A stretch of 31,337 nucleotides of DNA from Thermodesulfovibrio sp. (GTDB lineage Bacteria; Nitrospirota; Thermodesulfovibrionia; Thermodesulfovibrionales; Thermodesulfovibrionaceae), in contig JAOAGU010000004.1 in the NCBI GenBank assembly GCA_026415595.1, positions 410 through 31,746 of the forward strand. Reading direction: 5' to 3'. The notes below the pieces were generated by a model, which was not told the origin of the DNA, ran no database searches, and saw only the letters and a program-made list of their open reading frames with translations. The translations under genes were made by a program, and so were the position numbers. This document shows, one piece after another, positions 24,601 through 31,337 of this stretch. Within the stretch, counting starts at the first letter, position 1. Every line of letters begins with the position of its first letter.

Positions 24601-26024
24601 ACTTTAAAGTTTCCTGTTATTGCGACAAGTTCATTAGATGTTTTAGAGAGAGATTGAGAAATATCTGTAAGTTCTTCTGTTATTTTTGTTATATTATTTG
24701 TAACCTCTTTAACCTCATTTATAGAATTAACTTCATCAAAGGTTATTTCCTTTTGTTTCTTAGCGAATTCGTTAATCTCCACAATTATATTTCCTATTTT
24801 TCTAATTACTGAATCTATCTTTTCAAAGACAGAAGTTGTTTCAGTAACCATCTTTGTACCAACCTCAACATAGTTAGTTTCTTCCTCAAGATGCTTTGTT
24901 ACCAAGCTTGCTTCTTCTTGAATAGAAGTTAGAATCTCAGAAATATTTTTAGATGATTTAGCTGTTCTATCAGAAAGAGCTCTTATTTCCTCTGCAATAA
25001 CAATAAAACCTTTGCCTTCCTCACCTGCTCTTGCTGCCTCTAAAGAAGCATTTAGTGCAAGTAGATTTGTTCTGTTCGCAATTTCACTAATAATTGTTGA
25101 TATAGTTCCGATTTCCATAAGCTTTTCAGAAAGCAATTTCATTCTTCTATTAATTACCTGAACAGCTGCTCTAATTAGTTGGATACTACTCATAGTCTCG
25201 GTAATAATCTCATTTCCCTTGTTTATTGCATTTAATGCTTCTTCTGAAACATCTGTAGCAACCATTGTTTTGTCTGTTGTAGATGTAGCGATTTCTGAAG
25301 ATTCTGCAATCATAGCTGCTATTTTTTCAATTTCCTTTTTCTGTATCTGCGCACCTTCTTTTAATTTTTTAATAATGTCGTTTATAACAACAGTTTTTTG
25401 CCCTACATCACCAGCTGAAGCTTGTACCTCTTGAACAAGCTGACTAAGTCCATCAGTCATAAGATTAAAAGCATCTGCCAAAGAGCCAAAAACATCAGGT
25501 GTAACTTCTGCTCTCTTTGTTAGGTCTCCTTCCGAGGCTGAAGTCATAATCTGTAAAAACTTTATAATGTTATTTTGCATTTCTCTTTTTTCTTCTTCTG
25601 TCTGTATCAGTGTTGATAGTTTATCCATCATTTGATTAAAAGCTTCAGCAATCTTTTGAAATTCATCGCCTGTTTTTATATCAATTCTTTTATCAAAATT
25701 CCCCTGTCTAACTGCATCTATAGCATCTTCAATAGTTGATATAGGAGATATAACCTGTTTTCTAAACCATAAAACATTAGCCGTAGATATACCTATCAAA
25801 GCTAATGCGAAAATTATTAAAGTTGGAGCAAATTTAATTAATGTATTTATTATTCCAAATCTTTTTGTTATAAACTCTTCCCCATAAATATTGTATCCTG
25901 TAATTATCAATCCAGCTAATAAAATAAGAGTAGAAACAATTATAGATACATTAAAAACAATAAGAAATTTTCTATAAAGAGATATAGAAAGAATTTTTCT
26001 TTCAACTTCTATTCTTTTTGGCAT
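24597..26024 (-). CDS. Methyl-accepting chemotaxis protein without ligand-binding domain (PilJ-like)
   Basis: This is a 475-residue receptor. Transmembrane segments are at about 20-44 and 60-87 with only about 15 residues between them, so there is no periplasmic sensor domain. A HAMP domain (88-140) is followed by a second HAMP-like unit (166-198, GDLTKRAEVTPDVFGSLADA). The signalling hairpin is at about 310-355, with LLALNASLEAARAGEEGKGF at the tip. It therefore senses an internal or membrane signal, or another protein. AAGGAGG 6-12 bases upstream sets the ATG. It faces the kinase gene tail to tail, sharing 4 bases. It is the likely receptor of the CheW/CheA pair next door. Confidence 0.93.
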   Translation of the reverse strand: MPKRIEVERKILSISLYRKFLIVFNVSIIVSTLILLAGLIITGYNIYGEEFITKRFGIINTLIKFAPTLIIFALALIGISTANVLWFRKQVISPISTIEDAIDAVRQGNFDKRIDIKTGDEFQKIAEAFNQMMDKLSTLIQTEEEKREMQNNIIKFLQIMTSASEGDLTKRAEVTPDVFGSLADAFNLMTDGLSQLVQEVQASAGDVGQKTVVINDIIKKLKEGAQIQKKEIEKIAAMIAESSEIATSTTDKTMVATDVSEEALNAINKGNEIITETMSSIQLIRAAVQVINRRMKLLSEKLMEIGTISTIISEIANRTNLLALNASLEAARAGEEGKGFIVIAEEIRALSDRTAKSSKNISEILTSIQEEASLVTKHLEEETNYVEVGTKMVTETTSVFEKIDSVIRKIGNIIVEINEFAKKQKEITFDEVNSINEVKEVTNNITKITEELTDISQSLSKTSNELVAITGNFKV

Positions 26025-26056
26025 GTTTTCCTCCTTGATTAAGAATTTGGTTTAAT

Positions 26057-26086
26057 AAAATATGAAAAACAAAATAAATTTGTCAA
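26057..26086 (-). promoter_or_regulatory. Candidate promoter of the MCP gene
   Basis: On the minus strand, a perfect TTGACA (26086-26081) and TATTTT (26062-26057) are 18 bases apart, upstream of the MCP ribosome binding site. The -35 lies 8 bases after the fhs stop codon, so the MCP has its own start signal instead of depending on the fhs operon. The -10 box is weak. Confidence 0.5.
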
Positions 26087-26093
26087 TATATTT

Positions 26094-27866
26094 TTAAATA
26101 CCTTTGACTTTAAAGCTTTCTAAATCTATATCAATATTCTTAAAATTAGGATTTGAAGCAGTTCCGGGCATCAAGCTAACTTCACCAGCTACAGGCACAA
26201 TAAGTTTTGCACCATTAAAAATCAAAACATCTCTTACATAAAGTTGCCATCCCTTAGGTACACCTCTCAATGAAGGATTATCTGATAGACTTAAATGGGT
26301 TTTTGCGATACAAACAGAAAAATCAGAAAATTCAGGCTTAGAGTTAATTTGGTTAAGTTTATCAAGAGCAACAGGTGAGAATTCAACTGAATCTGCCCCG
26401 TAAATCATTCTTGCAATTATTTCAATTCTTGATATGTGAGGTAGATTAAGATTATATAAAAATTTAAATTTAGGCTCTGTCTTACATGCTTCAATGACCT
26501 TATCAGCTAAATCTATTGCTCCTTCTCCGCCTTTAAGCCAATGTTCTGAAATAGCAACCCAAATTCCTCTTTCTTCGCATATTTTTTTTACAAAATCTAC
26601 TTCTTCAGAACTGTCCTGTTGAAATCTATTTATACAAACAATAGGAACTATACCAGCTTTCTTTACTACTTCTGTGTGATGAAGGAGATTTTCCATACCC
26701 TTTTCCAACCATTTATGATTTTTTAAAAAATATTCCTTAGGTAAAGAATTTCCAGTAATAATTTTAGGTCCTGATTCATCAGCACCATGATATTTTAAGG
26801 CTCTTAATGTAGTTACTACAATAGCAGCATGAGGTTTAAGTCCTGAGTGTCTACATTTAATATTCCAAAATTTTTCAAATCCTATATCAGCGCCAAAACC
26901 ACTTTCAGTAACATGATAGTCAAAAAGCTTAAGCCCTATTTTATCTGCAATAATTGAGGACTGACCTATGGCAATATTAGCAAAAGGGGCAGCATGAACA
27001 AAAACAGGCTGCCCCTCTATAGTTTGAATTAAATTTGGATTAACAGCAGGTAAGACCAATGCTGCCATGGCACCAGCCACCTCTAAATCTTCTGTTGTAA
27101 TTGGCACGCCTTTTCTTGAATAGGCAACAACTATTCTACCAATTCTATCTCTTAACTCTTTAATATCTTTTATTAAACTCAAAATAGCCATAATTTCAGA
27201 AGATGTAGCTATATCAAAACGAGACTCCATAGTTATTCCATCTTTTTTACTACCTAATCCGATCACTATCTTTCTCAAAGCTTGAACACAAAAATCAATA
27301 ACCCAGCCAATTTGTACATTTTTAGGGTCTATCTCAAGCCTTTTAAGCCCCTTTTTTATTAAAACTTCATCAGAATAATTTGATTCGTGGAGAATTCTTG
27401 ATGTTAAAGCAACCATTGCAAGGTTATGAGCATTCATGATAGCATTTATATCGCCTGTAAATCCCAGTGAAAATTCAGTTCTCGGAATACATTGAGAGAG
27501 CCCACCACCTGCTGCAGTTCCTTTTACATTCATCAAAGGACCTAATGATGGCTGTCTGATCGCACAACTAACTTTTTTACCTTTTTTTGCTAAACCCTGA
27601 ACAATCCCAATAGTTGTAGTTGATTTACCTTCTCCGAAAGGAGTAGGAGTAATAGCTGTTACCACGATATATTTGCCGTCAGGATTATCCTTTATTCTCT
27701 CGTAAATTTTTGGATAGTCAACCTTGCCTATATAATTACCAAAAGGAATTATTTCATCTTTTTTGATACCGGATTCTTCAGCAAGCTGAAATATTGATTT
27801 CATCCTTTTTTCTGCTTCTTGAGCAATTATCCAGTCAGGATGCGAAACAGGATCAGGTAGCAGCAT
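26094..27866 (-). CDS. fhs: Formate-tetrahydrofolate ligase
   Basis: This enzyme joins formate to tetrahydrofolate using ATP, giving 10-formyl-THF; it is the entry step of the methyl branch of the Wood-Ljungdahl pathway and also feeds purine and Met-tRNA formylation. The P-loop is at about 73-84 (TPTPFGEGKSTT). Other family parts are RQPSLGPLMNVKGTAAGGG, CIPRTEFSLGFTGDINA, AVNPNLIQTIEGQPVFVHAA and VCINRFQQDS. Length 590 is slightly above the usual ~556-580. GAAGGAG lies about 9 bases before the ATG. It closes the run selC, Mth938-domain gene, 60-residue gene, fhs. Confidence 0.97.
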   Translation of the reverse strand: MLLPDPVSHPDWIIAQEAEKRMKSIFQLAEESGIKKDEIIPFGNYIGKVDYPKIYERIKDNPDGKYIVVTAITPTPFGEGKSTTTIGIVQGLAKKGKKVSCAIRQPSLGPLMNVKGTAAGGGLSQCIPRTEFSLGFTGDINAIMNAHNLAMVALTSRILHESNYSDEVLIKKGLKRLEIDPKNVQIGWVIDFCVQALRKIVIGLGSKKDGITMESRFDIATSSEIMAILSLIKDIKELRDRIGRIVVAYSRKGVPITTEDLEVAGAMAALVLPAVNPNLIQTIEGQPVFVHAAPFANIAIGQSSIIADKIGLKLFDYHVTESGFGADIGFEKFWNIKCRHSGLKPHAAIVVTTLRALKYHGADESGPKIITGNSLPKEYFLKNHKWLEKGMENLLHHTEVVKKAGIVPIVCINRFQQDSSEEVDFVKKICEERGIWVAISEHWLKGGEGAIDLADKVIEACKTEPKFKFLYNLNLPHISRIEIIARMIYGADSVEFSPVALDKLNQINSKPEFSDFSVCIAKTHLSLSDNPSLRGVPKGWQLYVRDVLIFNGAKLIVPVAGEVSLMPGTASNPNFKNIDIDLESFKVKGI

Positions 27867-27894
27867 AATAATTTACTCCTTCTGAAAAATTTTT

Positions 27895-28077
27895 CTATTC
27901 TTTAGGATTGTCAAAATCTGCTAAATAATCTTTTAATTTCTCCATTAAAGAATCTGGCAGAACTTCCTCATAAAGTAAAGCATTCATTTCATCAATAGTT
28001 AACTTTTCTTTAATATCTCTTGGCAATGCTTTAACAATTGCTACTCTCATCGGATCAGGCTTCTTTTCTTTATTCAT
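27895..28077 (-). CDS. Small unrecognised protein, 60 residues
   Basis: This is a short, highly charged, probably helical protein without cysteines or membrane segments. The central part (MRVAIVKALPRDIKEKLTID, EMNALLYEEVLPDSL) looks like a folded helical unit, and the ends are charged. A GGAG a few bases before the ATG supports translation, and it fits neatly between the Mth938-domain gene (19 bases) and fhs (28 bases). I do not recognise a family. A regulator or accessory of the neighbouring enzymes is possible. Confidence 0.65.
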   Translation of the reverse strand: MNKEKKPDPMRVAIVKALPRDIKEKLTIDEMNALLYEEVLPDSLMEKLKDYLADFDNPKE

Positions 28078-28096
28078 TTTTTTCTCCTTTTTTTAT

Positions 28097-28444
28097 TCAG
28101 CAGGTTAGATGAAAAGCACCTGCTACATTCTTACCTTCCTCAAGGAATTGATTAAATAGAGAAACCGCCTTATCTGTTTCCATTACATAGGTTTCTATTC
28201 CTTTAGCTCTAAGGTCATTTATTAGTGTTTCTGACACCTTCATTTTTCCATAAGCTCCTGTACCTACAATAAGAGTGTTAATATTTTTTTTAAAAATTTC
28301 TGTGAGGTCTTCCATGCATAATCCATGCCCTTCCTTTCTCCACCATGAAGGATAAATACTATCAGAAAAAACAATAAGGTCTGCTGTGAATTCTTTGTTA
28401 TCAATTGTCACCTTTCCAAAAGAATAATGCGTAATTTTCATCAT
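28097..28444 (-). CDS. Mth938-domain (DUF498) protein
   Basis: This is a 115-residue single-domain protein of the Mth938/NDUFAF3 family. Family signs: a start like HYSFGKVTIDNKEFTADLIV, then YPSWWRKEGHGL, and IVGTGAYGKMKVSETLINDL followed by GIETYVMETDKAVSLFN. Human NDUFAF3 is a complex I assembly factor; bacterial roles are unclear. Start choice: GGGAGGT at 28457-28451 precedes three nearby ATGs; the one at 28444 has the best spacing (6 bases). A longer frame reaching to 28558 runs through the tRNA-Sec gene and is not real. The gene begins about 20 bases after the tRNA end, so the tRNA is likely processed from a shared transcript. Confidence 0.83.
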   Translation of the reverse strand: MMKITHYSFGKVTIDNKEFTADLIVFSDSIYPSWWRKEGHGLCMEDLTEIFKKNINTLIVGTGAYGKMKVSETLINDLRAKGIETYVMETDKAVSLFNQFLEEGKNVAGAFHLTC

Positions 28445-28464
28445 TATCATACCTCCCTTTATAA

Positions 28465-28562
28465 TGGCGGGAGCGTGTGGGAATCGAACCCACCCTGCCT
28501 GTTCCTCACAGGCAACACTGGATTTGAAGTCCAGGAGGGACACCAGAACCCCATACACTCCC
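28465..28562 (-). tRNA. selC: tRNA-Sec (anticodon TCA)
   Basis: This is the selenocysteine tRNA, 98 bases with an encoded CCA. The acceptor stem is 8 bp as in bacterial tRNA-Sec (GGGAGTGT with ACGCTCCC, one G-T pair). The anticodon arm CTGGA-CTTCAAA-TCCAG matches E. coli selC and carries TCA at 28527-28525. The long variable arm has a 7-bp stem (TGCCTGT with ACAGGCA), and the T arm is GTGGG-TTCGATT-CCCAC. Discriminator G is followed by CCA. Anticodon TCA with this long arm and 8-bp stem excludes tRNA-Ser and an ordinary suppressor. It means the organism can read some UGA codons as selenocysteine, given SelA, SelB and SelD elsewhere. Confidence 0.97.
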
Positions 28563-28570
28563 GATATAGA

Positions 28571-28599
28571 ATTTTAAATGATTTTTAGTTATTTTTCAA
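28571..28599 (-). promoter_or_regulatory. Promoter of selC
   Basis: On the minus strand, TTGAAA (28599-28594) and TAAAAT (28576-28571) are exactly 17 bases apart. The -10 ends 8 bases before the mature tRNA 5' end, so transcription would begin almost at the tRNA. It probably drives selC and the downstream Mth938-domain gene, 60-residue gene and fhs. Confidence 0.7.
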
Positions 28600-28629
28600 A
28601 TCAAATAATACTTGATAAACCTATTAAAT

Positions 28630-29241
28630 TTAAGACTGAGTGAATTTATCTCTCAAATATCTTAATATATCATCATAAACAGAGGGAACTACAAGAAAAA
28701 TCTCTATGTCCCTTGGCAAGAGAAGTTTTACTCTGTCATGATCTCCAAGAATCAGGATTGCAGATTCACCATCCTTCAAAGACTCATTGATTTTTGTAGA
28801 AATTTCTTCAATTCGCCTTTGAGCTATCTCATTAAAGAAATTGAAAACTTGTTGCATAACTGCTGAAGTTCTTACAACCCTCAAACAATTTCCCCAATCT
28901 ATGAAAGCTCCAAATGTTTCTGGATTTTCTATACCCAAAACAATGGCTCCTTCTAAGACTTTTTTTTCAATTAATATATAGAGATAAGGATTGGTATCTC
29001 GTATAACATCAACTGCATCTTGTCCATCTATAAAAATAGTCTCAACAAAAATTTTAGTTACAAAACCTAATTTTTCAAGTTTTTCTACATGAGCAATTGA
29101 TTCATACCAATATTTTTCAACCAGATTTTTTAAATCTTCATCCTTTTCATCGGGGATAAAAATGTTGGGAATACAAAAAAGTCTTCTCTTGCCTTTAAAA
29201 TCCTCAACATTTAACCTCTGAATTTTGCCTAACTCTGCCAT
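28630..29241 (-). CDS. Unrecognised 203-residue protein after trpD
   Basis: This is a soluble alpha/beta-type protein with no signal peptide and no membrane segment. Visible stretches: KRRLFCIPNIFIPDEKDEDL, a long charged helix, KIFVETIFIDGQDAVDVI, LIEKKVLEGAIVLGIENPET, a helical section with FNEIAQRRIEEISTKINESL, and a C-terminal strand-helix pair SAILILGDHDRVKLLLP and EIFLVVPSVYDDILRYLRDK. I cannot assign a family. It starts 2 bases after trpD, so it is cotranscribed with the trp genes, but nothing in it suggests a tryptophan pathway enzyme. It ends 31 bases before the selC promoter. Confidence 0.72.
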   Translation of the reverse strand: MAELGKIQRLNVEDFKGKRRLFCIPNIFIPDEKDEDLKNLVEKYWYESIAHVEKLEKLGFVTKIFVETIFIDGQDAVDVIRDTNPYLYILIEKKVLEGAIVLGIENPETFGAFIDWGNCLRVVRTSAVMQQVFNFFNEIAQRRIEEISTKINESLKDGESAILILGDHDRVKLLLPRDIEIFLVVPSVYDDILRYLRDKFTQS

Positions 29242-29243
29242 AA

Positions 29244-30254
29244 TTAATCCATTCTTGATAGTTTTTTTAACTCTTCTAATTTATTATAAGCCCTACCACT
29301 GTCAATGCTCTCCTCAGCCATTTTTACTCCTTCCCTAAAATCCTTTGCTTTACCAGCAACAATCAAAGCTAAAGAGGTATTAATTAAAACCATATCTCTT
29401 ACTGCATCTTTTCTACCCTTTAACATGGAAATAATCATCTCTGCATTTTTCTTTTTATCTCCGCCCTTTATTTTATCAATGCTTATTCTATTTAAACCAA
29501 AATCTTCTGGTGAAATTATTGTAGAAGAAAATTCACCATCTTTAACTCTTACTAAATAAGTATTCCCAGAAATTGATATCTCGTCAAGCCCCTCTTCACT
29601 ATGAACAATTGCCACATCTTCAGAACCCAAATTTGATAACACCTTAGCCATTGTCTCCATGTATTGTTTAGAAAACACTCCTATAAGTTGCCTTTTAACA
29701 AGGGCGGGATTAAGCATAGGACCTAAAATATTAAAAATTGTTCTTATCTTTAATTCTCTTCTAACAGGAACTACTCTTTTCATTGCAGGATGGTAAATGG
29801 GAGCAAAAAGCACAGTTATTCCACAATCAAAAAGACATTTTTCAGCTATCTGTGGAGACATATCAACTTTAACGCCCAGTTCCTCTAAAACATCTATACT
29901 TCCACATTGACTTGACGCTGAACGATTTCCATGTTTTGCCACAGGAACTCCAGCTCCTGCCACAACAAAACTCGTGGCAGTAGAGACATTAAAAGTTCCA
30001 GACATGTCCCCTCCTGTACCAACAATATCTATTGTTCCAGGAGGACAATTAATTTTTATGGCATAATCTCTAAATACCTTTACTGTTGTTAGAATCTCTT
30101 CCTCTGTCTCTCCTTTCATAGTTAAACCCATTAGAAAAGCAGCTATTTGAGCATCCGAAGCCTTTCCATCTATTATTTCAATAAAAGTTTCTTCAATAAG
30201 TTGTGAAGATAGATTTTGCTTTTTTGTTAACTGTCTAATTGCTTCTGTAATCAT
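29244..30254 (-). CDS. trpD: Anthranilate phosphoribosyltransferase
   Basis: This enzyme transfers phosphoribose from PRPP to anthranilate, the second step of tryptophan synthesis. Its 336 residues match the family. The PRPP loop GTGGD is at 79-83, followed by TFNVSTATSFVVAGAGVPVA, then KHGNRS at 107-112 and the anthranilate-site section PAMKRVVPVRRELKIRTIFN with LGPMLNP. The start ATG overlaps the trpG stop as ATGA, so it is translationally coupled to trpG. TrpG here is a separate protein, not fused to TrpD. Confidence 0.97.
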   Translation of the reverse strand: MITEAIRQLTKKQNLSSQLIEETFIEIIDGKASDAQIAAFLMGLTMKGETEEEILTTVKVFRDYAIKINCPPGTIDIVGTGGDMSGTFNVSTATSFVVAGAGVPVAKHGNRSASSQCGSIDVLEELGVKVDMSPQIAEKCLFDCGITVLFAPIYHPAMKRVVPVRRELKIRTIFNILGPMLNPALVKRQLIGVFSKQYMETMAKVLSNLGSEDVAIVHSEEGLDEISISGNTYLVRVKDGEFSSTIISPEDFGLNRISIDKIKGGDKKKNAEMIISMLKGRKDAVRDMVLINTSLALIVAGKAKDFREGVKMAEESIDSGRAYNKLEELKKLSRMD

Positions 30255-30814
30255 AGCTCCAAAAAATTCTTAAGTAAATCTTTGCCTACCTTTGTTAATA
30301 TGCTCTCTGGATGAAACTGAACGCCTTCAATCAAATATTCTTTATGTCTTACTCCCATAATTAAACCATTTGATGTCCAAGCAGATATGGTAAGACAATC
30401 GGGAAGACTTTCTCTTTCAATAATAAGTGAATGATATCTTGTTGCTTCAAAGGGATTTGGAATCCCCTTAAAGATTGTTTTACCATCATGATAGATTAGA
30501 GAAGTTTTACCATGCATTATCTCAGGAGAACGAATTATTTTTCCTCCAAAAGCAGCACCAATTGCCTGATGTCCTAAACAAACACCAAGAATGGGAATTT
30601 TATCTCCAAAATATTTTATAACATCAATTGAAATACCCGCTTCCCGGGGTGAGCAGGGACCTGGTGAAATTATAATTTTCTCAGGGCTCATTTTTTCAAT
30701 CTCTTCTAACTTTAAAGCATCATTTCTGTATACGTTAACATCAGGTTTAAGCTCTCCAATATATTGATATAAATTATATGTAAAAGAATCATAGTTATCA
30801 ATTATTAATATCAT
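30251..30814 (-). CDS. trpG: Anthranilate synthase component II (glutamine amidotransferase)
   Basis: This class I glutamine amidotransferase supplies ammonia to TrpE. The triad is C79 (GVCLGHQAI), H168 and E170 (VQFHPESIL), and the oxyanion section SPGPCSPREAG is present. Length 187 is normal. It starts 2 bases after trpE and overlaps trpD by 4 bases. In bacteria with a single copy this subunit may also serve PabB in folate synthesis; no pabB is seen here. Confidence 0.96.
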   Translation of the reverse strand: MILIIDNYDSFTYNLYQYIGELKPDVNVYRNDALKLEEIEKMSPEKIIISPGPCSPREAGISIDVIKYFGDKIPILGVCLGHQAIGAAFGGKIIRSPEIMHGKTSLIYHDGKTIFKGIPNPFEATRYHSLIIERESLPDCLTISAWTSNGLIMGVRHKEYLIEGVQFHPESILTKVGKDLLKNFLEL

Positions 30815-30816
30815 TC

Positions 30817-31337
30817 TTATCCCTCAACTTTGAGAAAACTTACTGATTTCAGCATTGCCATGGCTTTATTAACTGTTTCATTATATTCATTTTCTGGAAC
30901 TGAGTCTGCCACAATGCCAGCTCCTGCTTGAACAAAAACTCTATTTCCCTTTACTACAAGCATTCTTATTCCAATACACATATCCATATTATTACTAAAA
31001 CCAAAATATCCAATAGCTCCTGCATAGGGTCCCCGTACTGAAGGTTCAAGCTCTTCAATAATCTGCATAGCTCTTACCTTAGGTGCTCCGGTTACTGTTC
31101 CTGCAGGAAAACACGACATAAAAACATCAAACATATCAAAACCTTCTTTAAGTTTACCCTCTACATTGCTTACAATATGCATTACATGGCTATATCTCTC
31201 TATGGTCATCAGCTCAGTTACGTTAACAGAACCTATTTCTGCTACTCTGCCCACGTCATTTCTTCCAAGGTCAACGAGCATTATATGCTCTGCCCGTTCT
31301 TTTTCATCCATGAGAAGCGCTTTTTCAAGGGCAAGAT
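30817..31337 (-). CDS. trpE: Anthranilate synthase component I, C-terminal part
   Basis: Only the last ~173 residues are in the window; the gene continues beyond base 31337 and the ATG at 31311 is internal. The visible part is the chorismate-binding core: DEKERAEHIMLVDLGRNDVG, then VEGKLKEGFDMFDVFMSCFP, AGTVTGAPKVRAMQIIEELE, and the C-terminal GIRMLVVKGNRVFVQAGAGI with VADSVPENEYNET. The position before trpG and trpD favours TrpE over PabB. The feedback-inhibition site lies in the missing N-terminal part. Confidence 0.93.
   Translation of the reverse strand, partial: LALEKALLMDEKERAEHIMLVDLGRNDVGRVAEIGSVNVTELMTIERYSHVMHIVSNVEGKLKEGFDMFDVFMSCFPAGTVTGAPKVRAMQIIEELEPSVRGPYAGAIGYFGFSNNMDMCIGIRMLVVKGNRVFVQAGAGIVADSVPENEYNETVNKAMAMLKSVSFLKVEG

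Noticed and set aside
25219..25434. Plus-strand frame within the MCP gene
   Set aside because: Antisense shadow of the MCP coiled-coil region, with low-complexity Ser/Ala composition and no motif.
28445..28558. N-terminal extension of the Mth938-domain frame
   Set aside because: The frame runs through the tRNA-Sec gene. The real start at 28444 has its own ribosome binding site, and the extension has no family resemblance.

Overview
The window is AT-rich bacterial DNA, almost fully coding, with short gaps and many overlapping genes. The gene mix points to a thermophilic, anaerobic, flagellated bacterium: flagellar hook protein, formate-tetrahydrofolate ligase, an HdrD/GlcF-like Fe-S protein, a B12/radical SAM protein and selenocysteine machinery. 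My best guess is a Thermodesulfovibrio-like member of the Nitrospirota. This is an inference from gene content and protein flavour, not a database result. I see no insertion sequences, phage genes or CRISPR array, and no gene-free stretch longer than 300 bases.

Layout. (1) 2-1039: the 3' part of a flagellar hook gene (flgE), then a GC-rich hairpin. (2) 1159-9141, plus strand: a tight run with a B12/radical SAM/DUF2344 protein, RNase G, an Fe-S/CCG protein, a cysteine-cluster protein, a small transaldolase and a DegP/HtrA protease. (3) 9112-9660, minus strand: a second cysteine-cluster protein converging on degP. (4) 9714-9905: a 63-codon reading frame with a strong ribosome binding site and one in-frame TGA, followed by a SECIS-like hairpin. 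I read it as a small selenoprotein gene. (5) 9939-18703, plus strand: a housekeeping run of NYN nuclease, PAP2 protein, yicC-remA-gmk-rpoZ-coaBC, pepQ-efp-accB-accC and thiE. (6) 18706-26024: a chemosensory cluster with a DUF4388-like protein, a HAMP-only membrane protein, a receiver-DUF4388 protein, CheY, CheW and CheA-receiver, facing a minus-strand MCP without a ligand-binding domain. It resembles type IV pilus (Pil-Chp) systems more than flagellar chemotaxis. (7) 26094-28562, minus strand: tRNA-Sec (selC), an Mth938-domain protein, a 60-residue protein and fhs. (8) 28630-31337, minus strand: trpE (partial), trpG, trpD and an unrecognised 203-residue protein.

The most interesting result links regions 4 and 7. 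The window carries a complete selenocysteine tRNA with anticodon TCA and, about 18.6 kb away, an overlooked short gene whose single TGA is placed against a hairpin as expected for bacterial selenocysteine insertion. The tRNA independently makes recoding of that TGA plausible. Other points of note are an elongation factor P without the usual KPGKG tip loop, and the HAMP-only/DUF4388 components of the chemosensory cluster.
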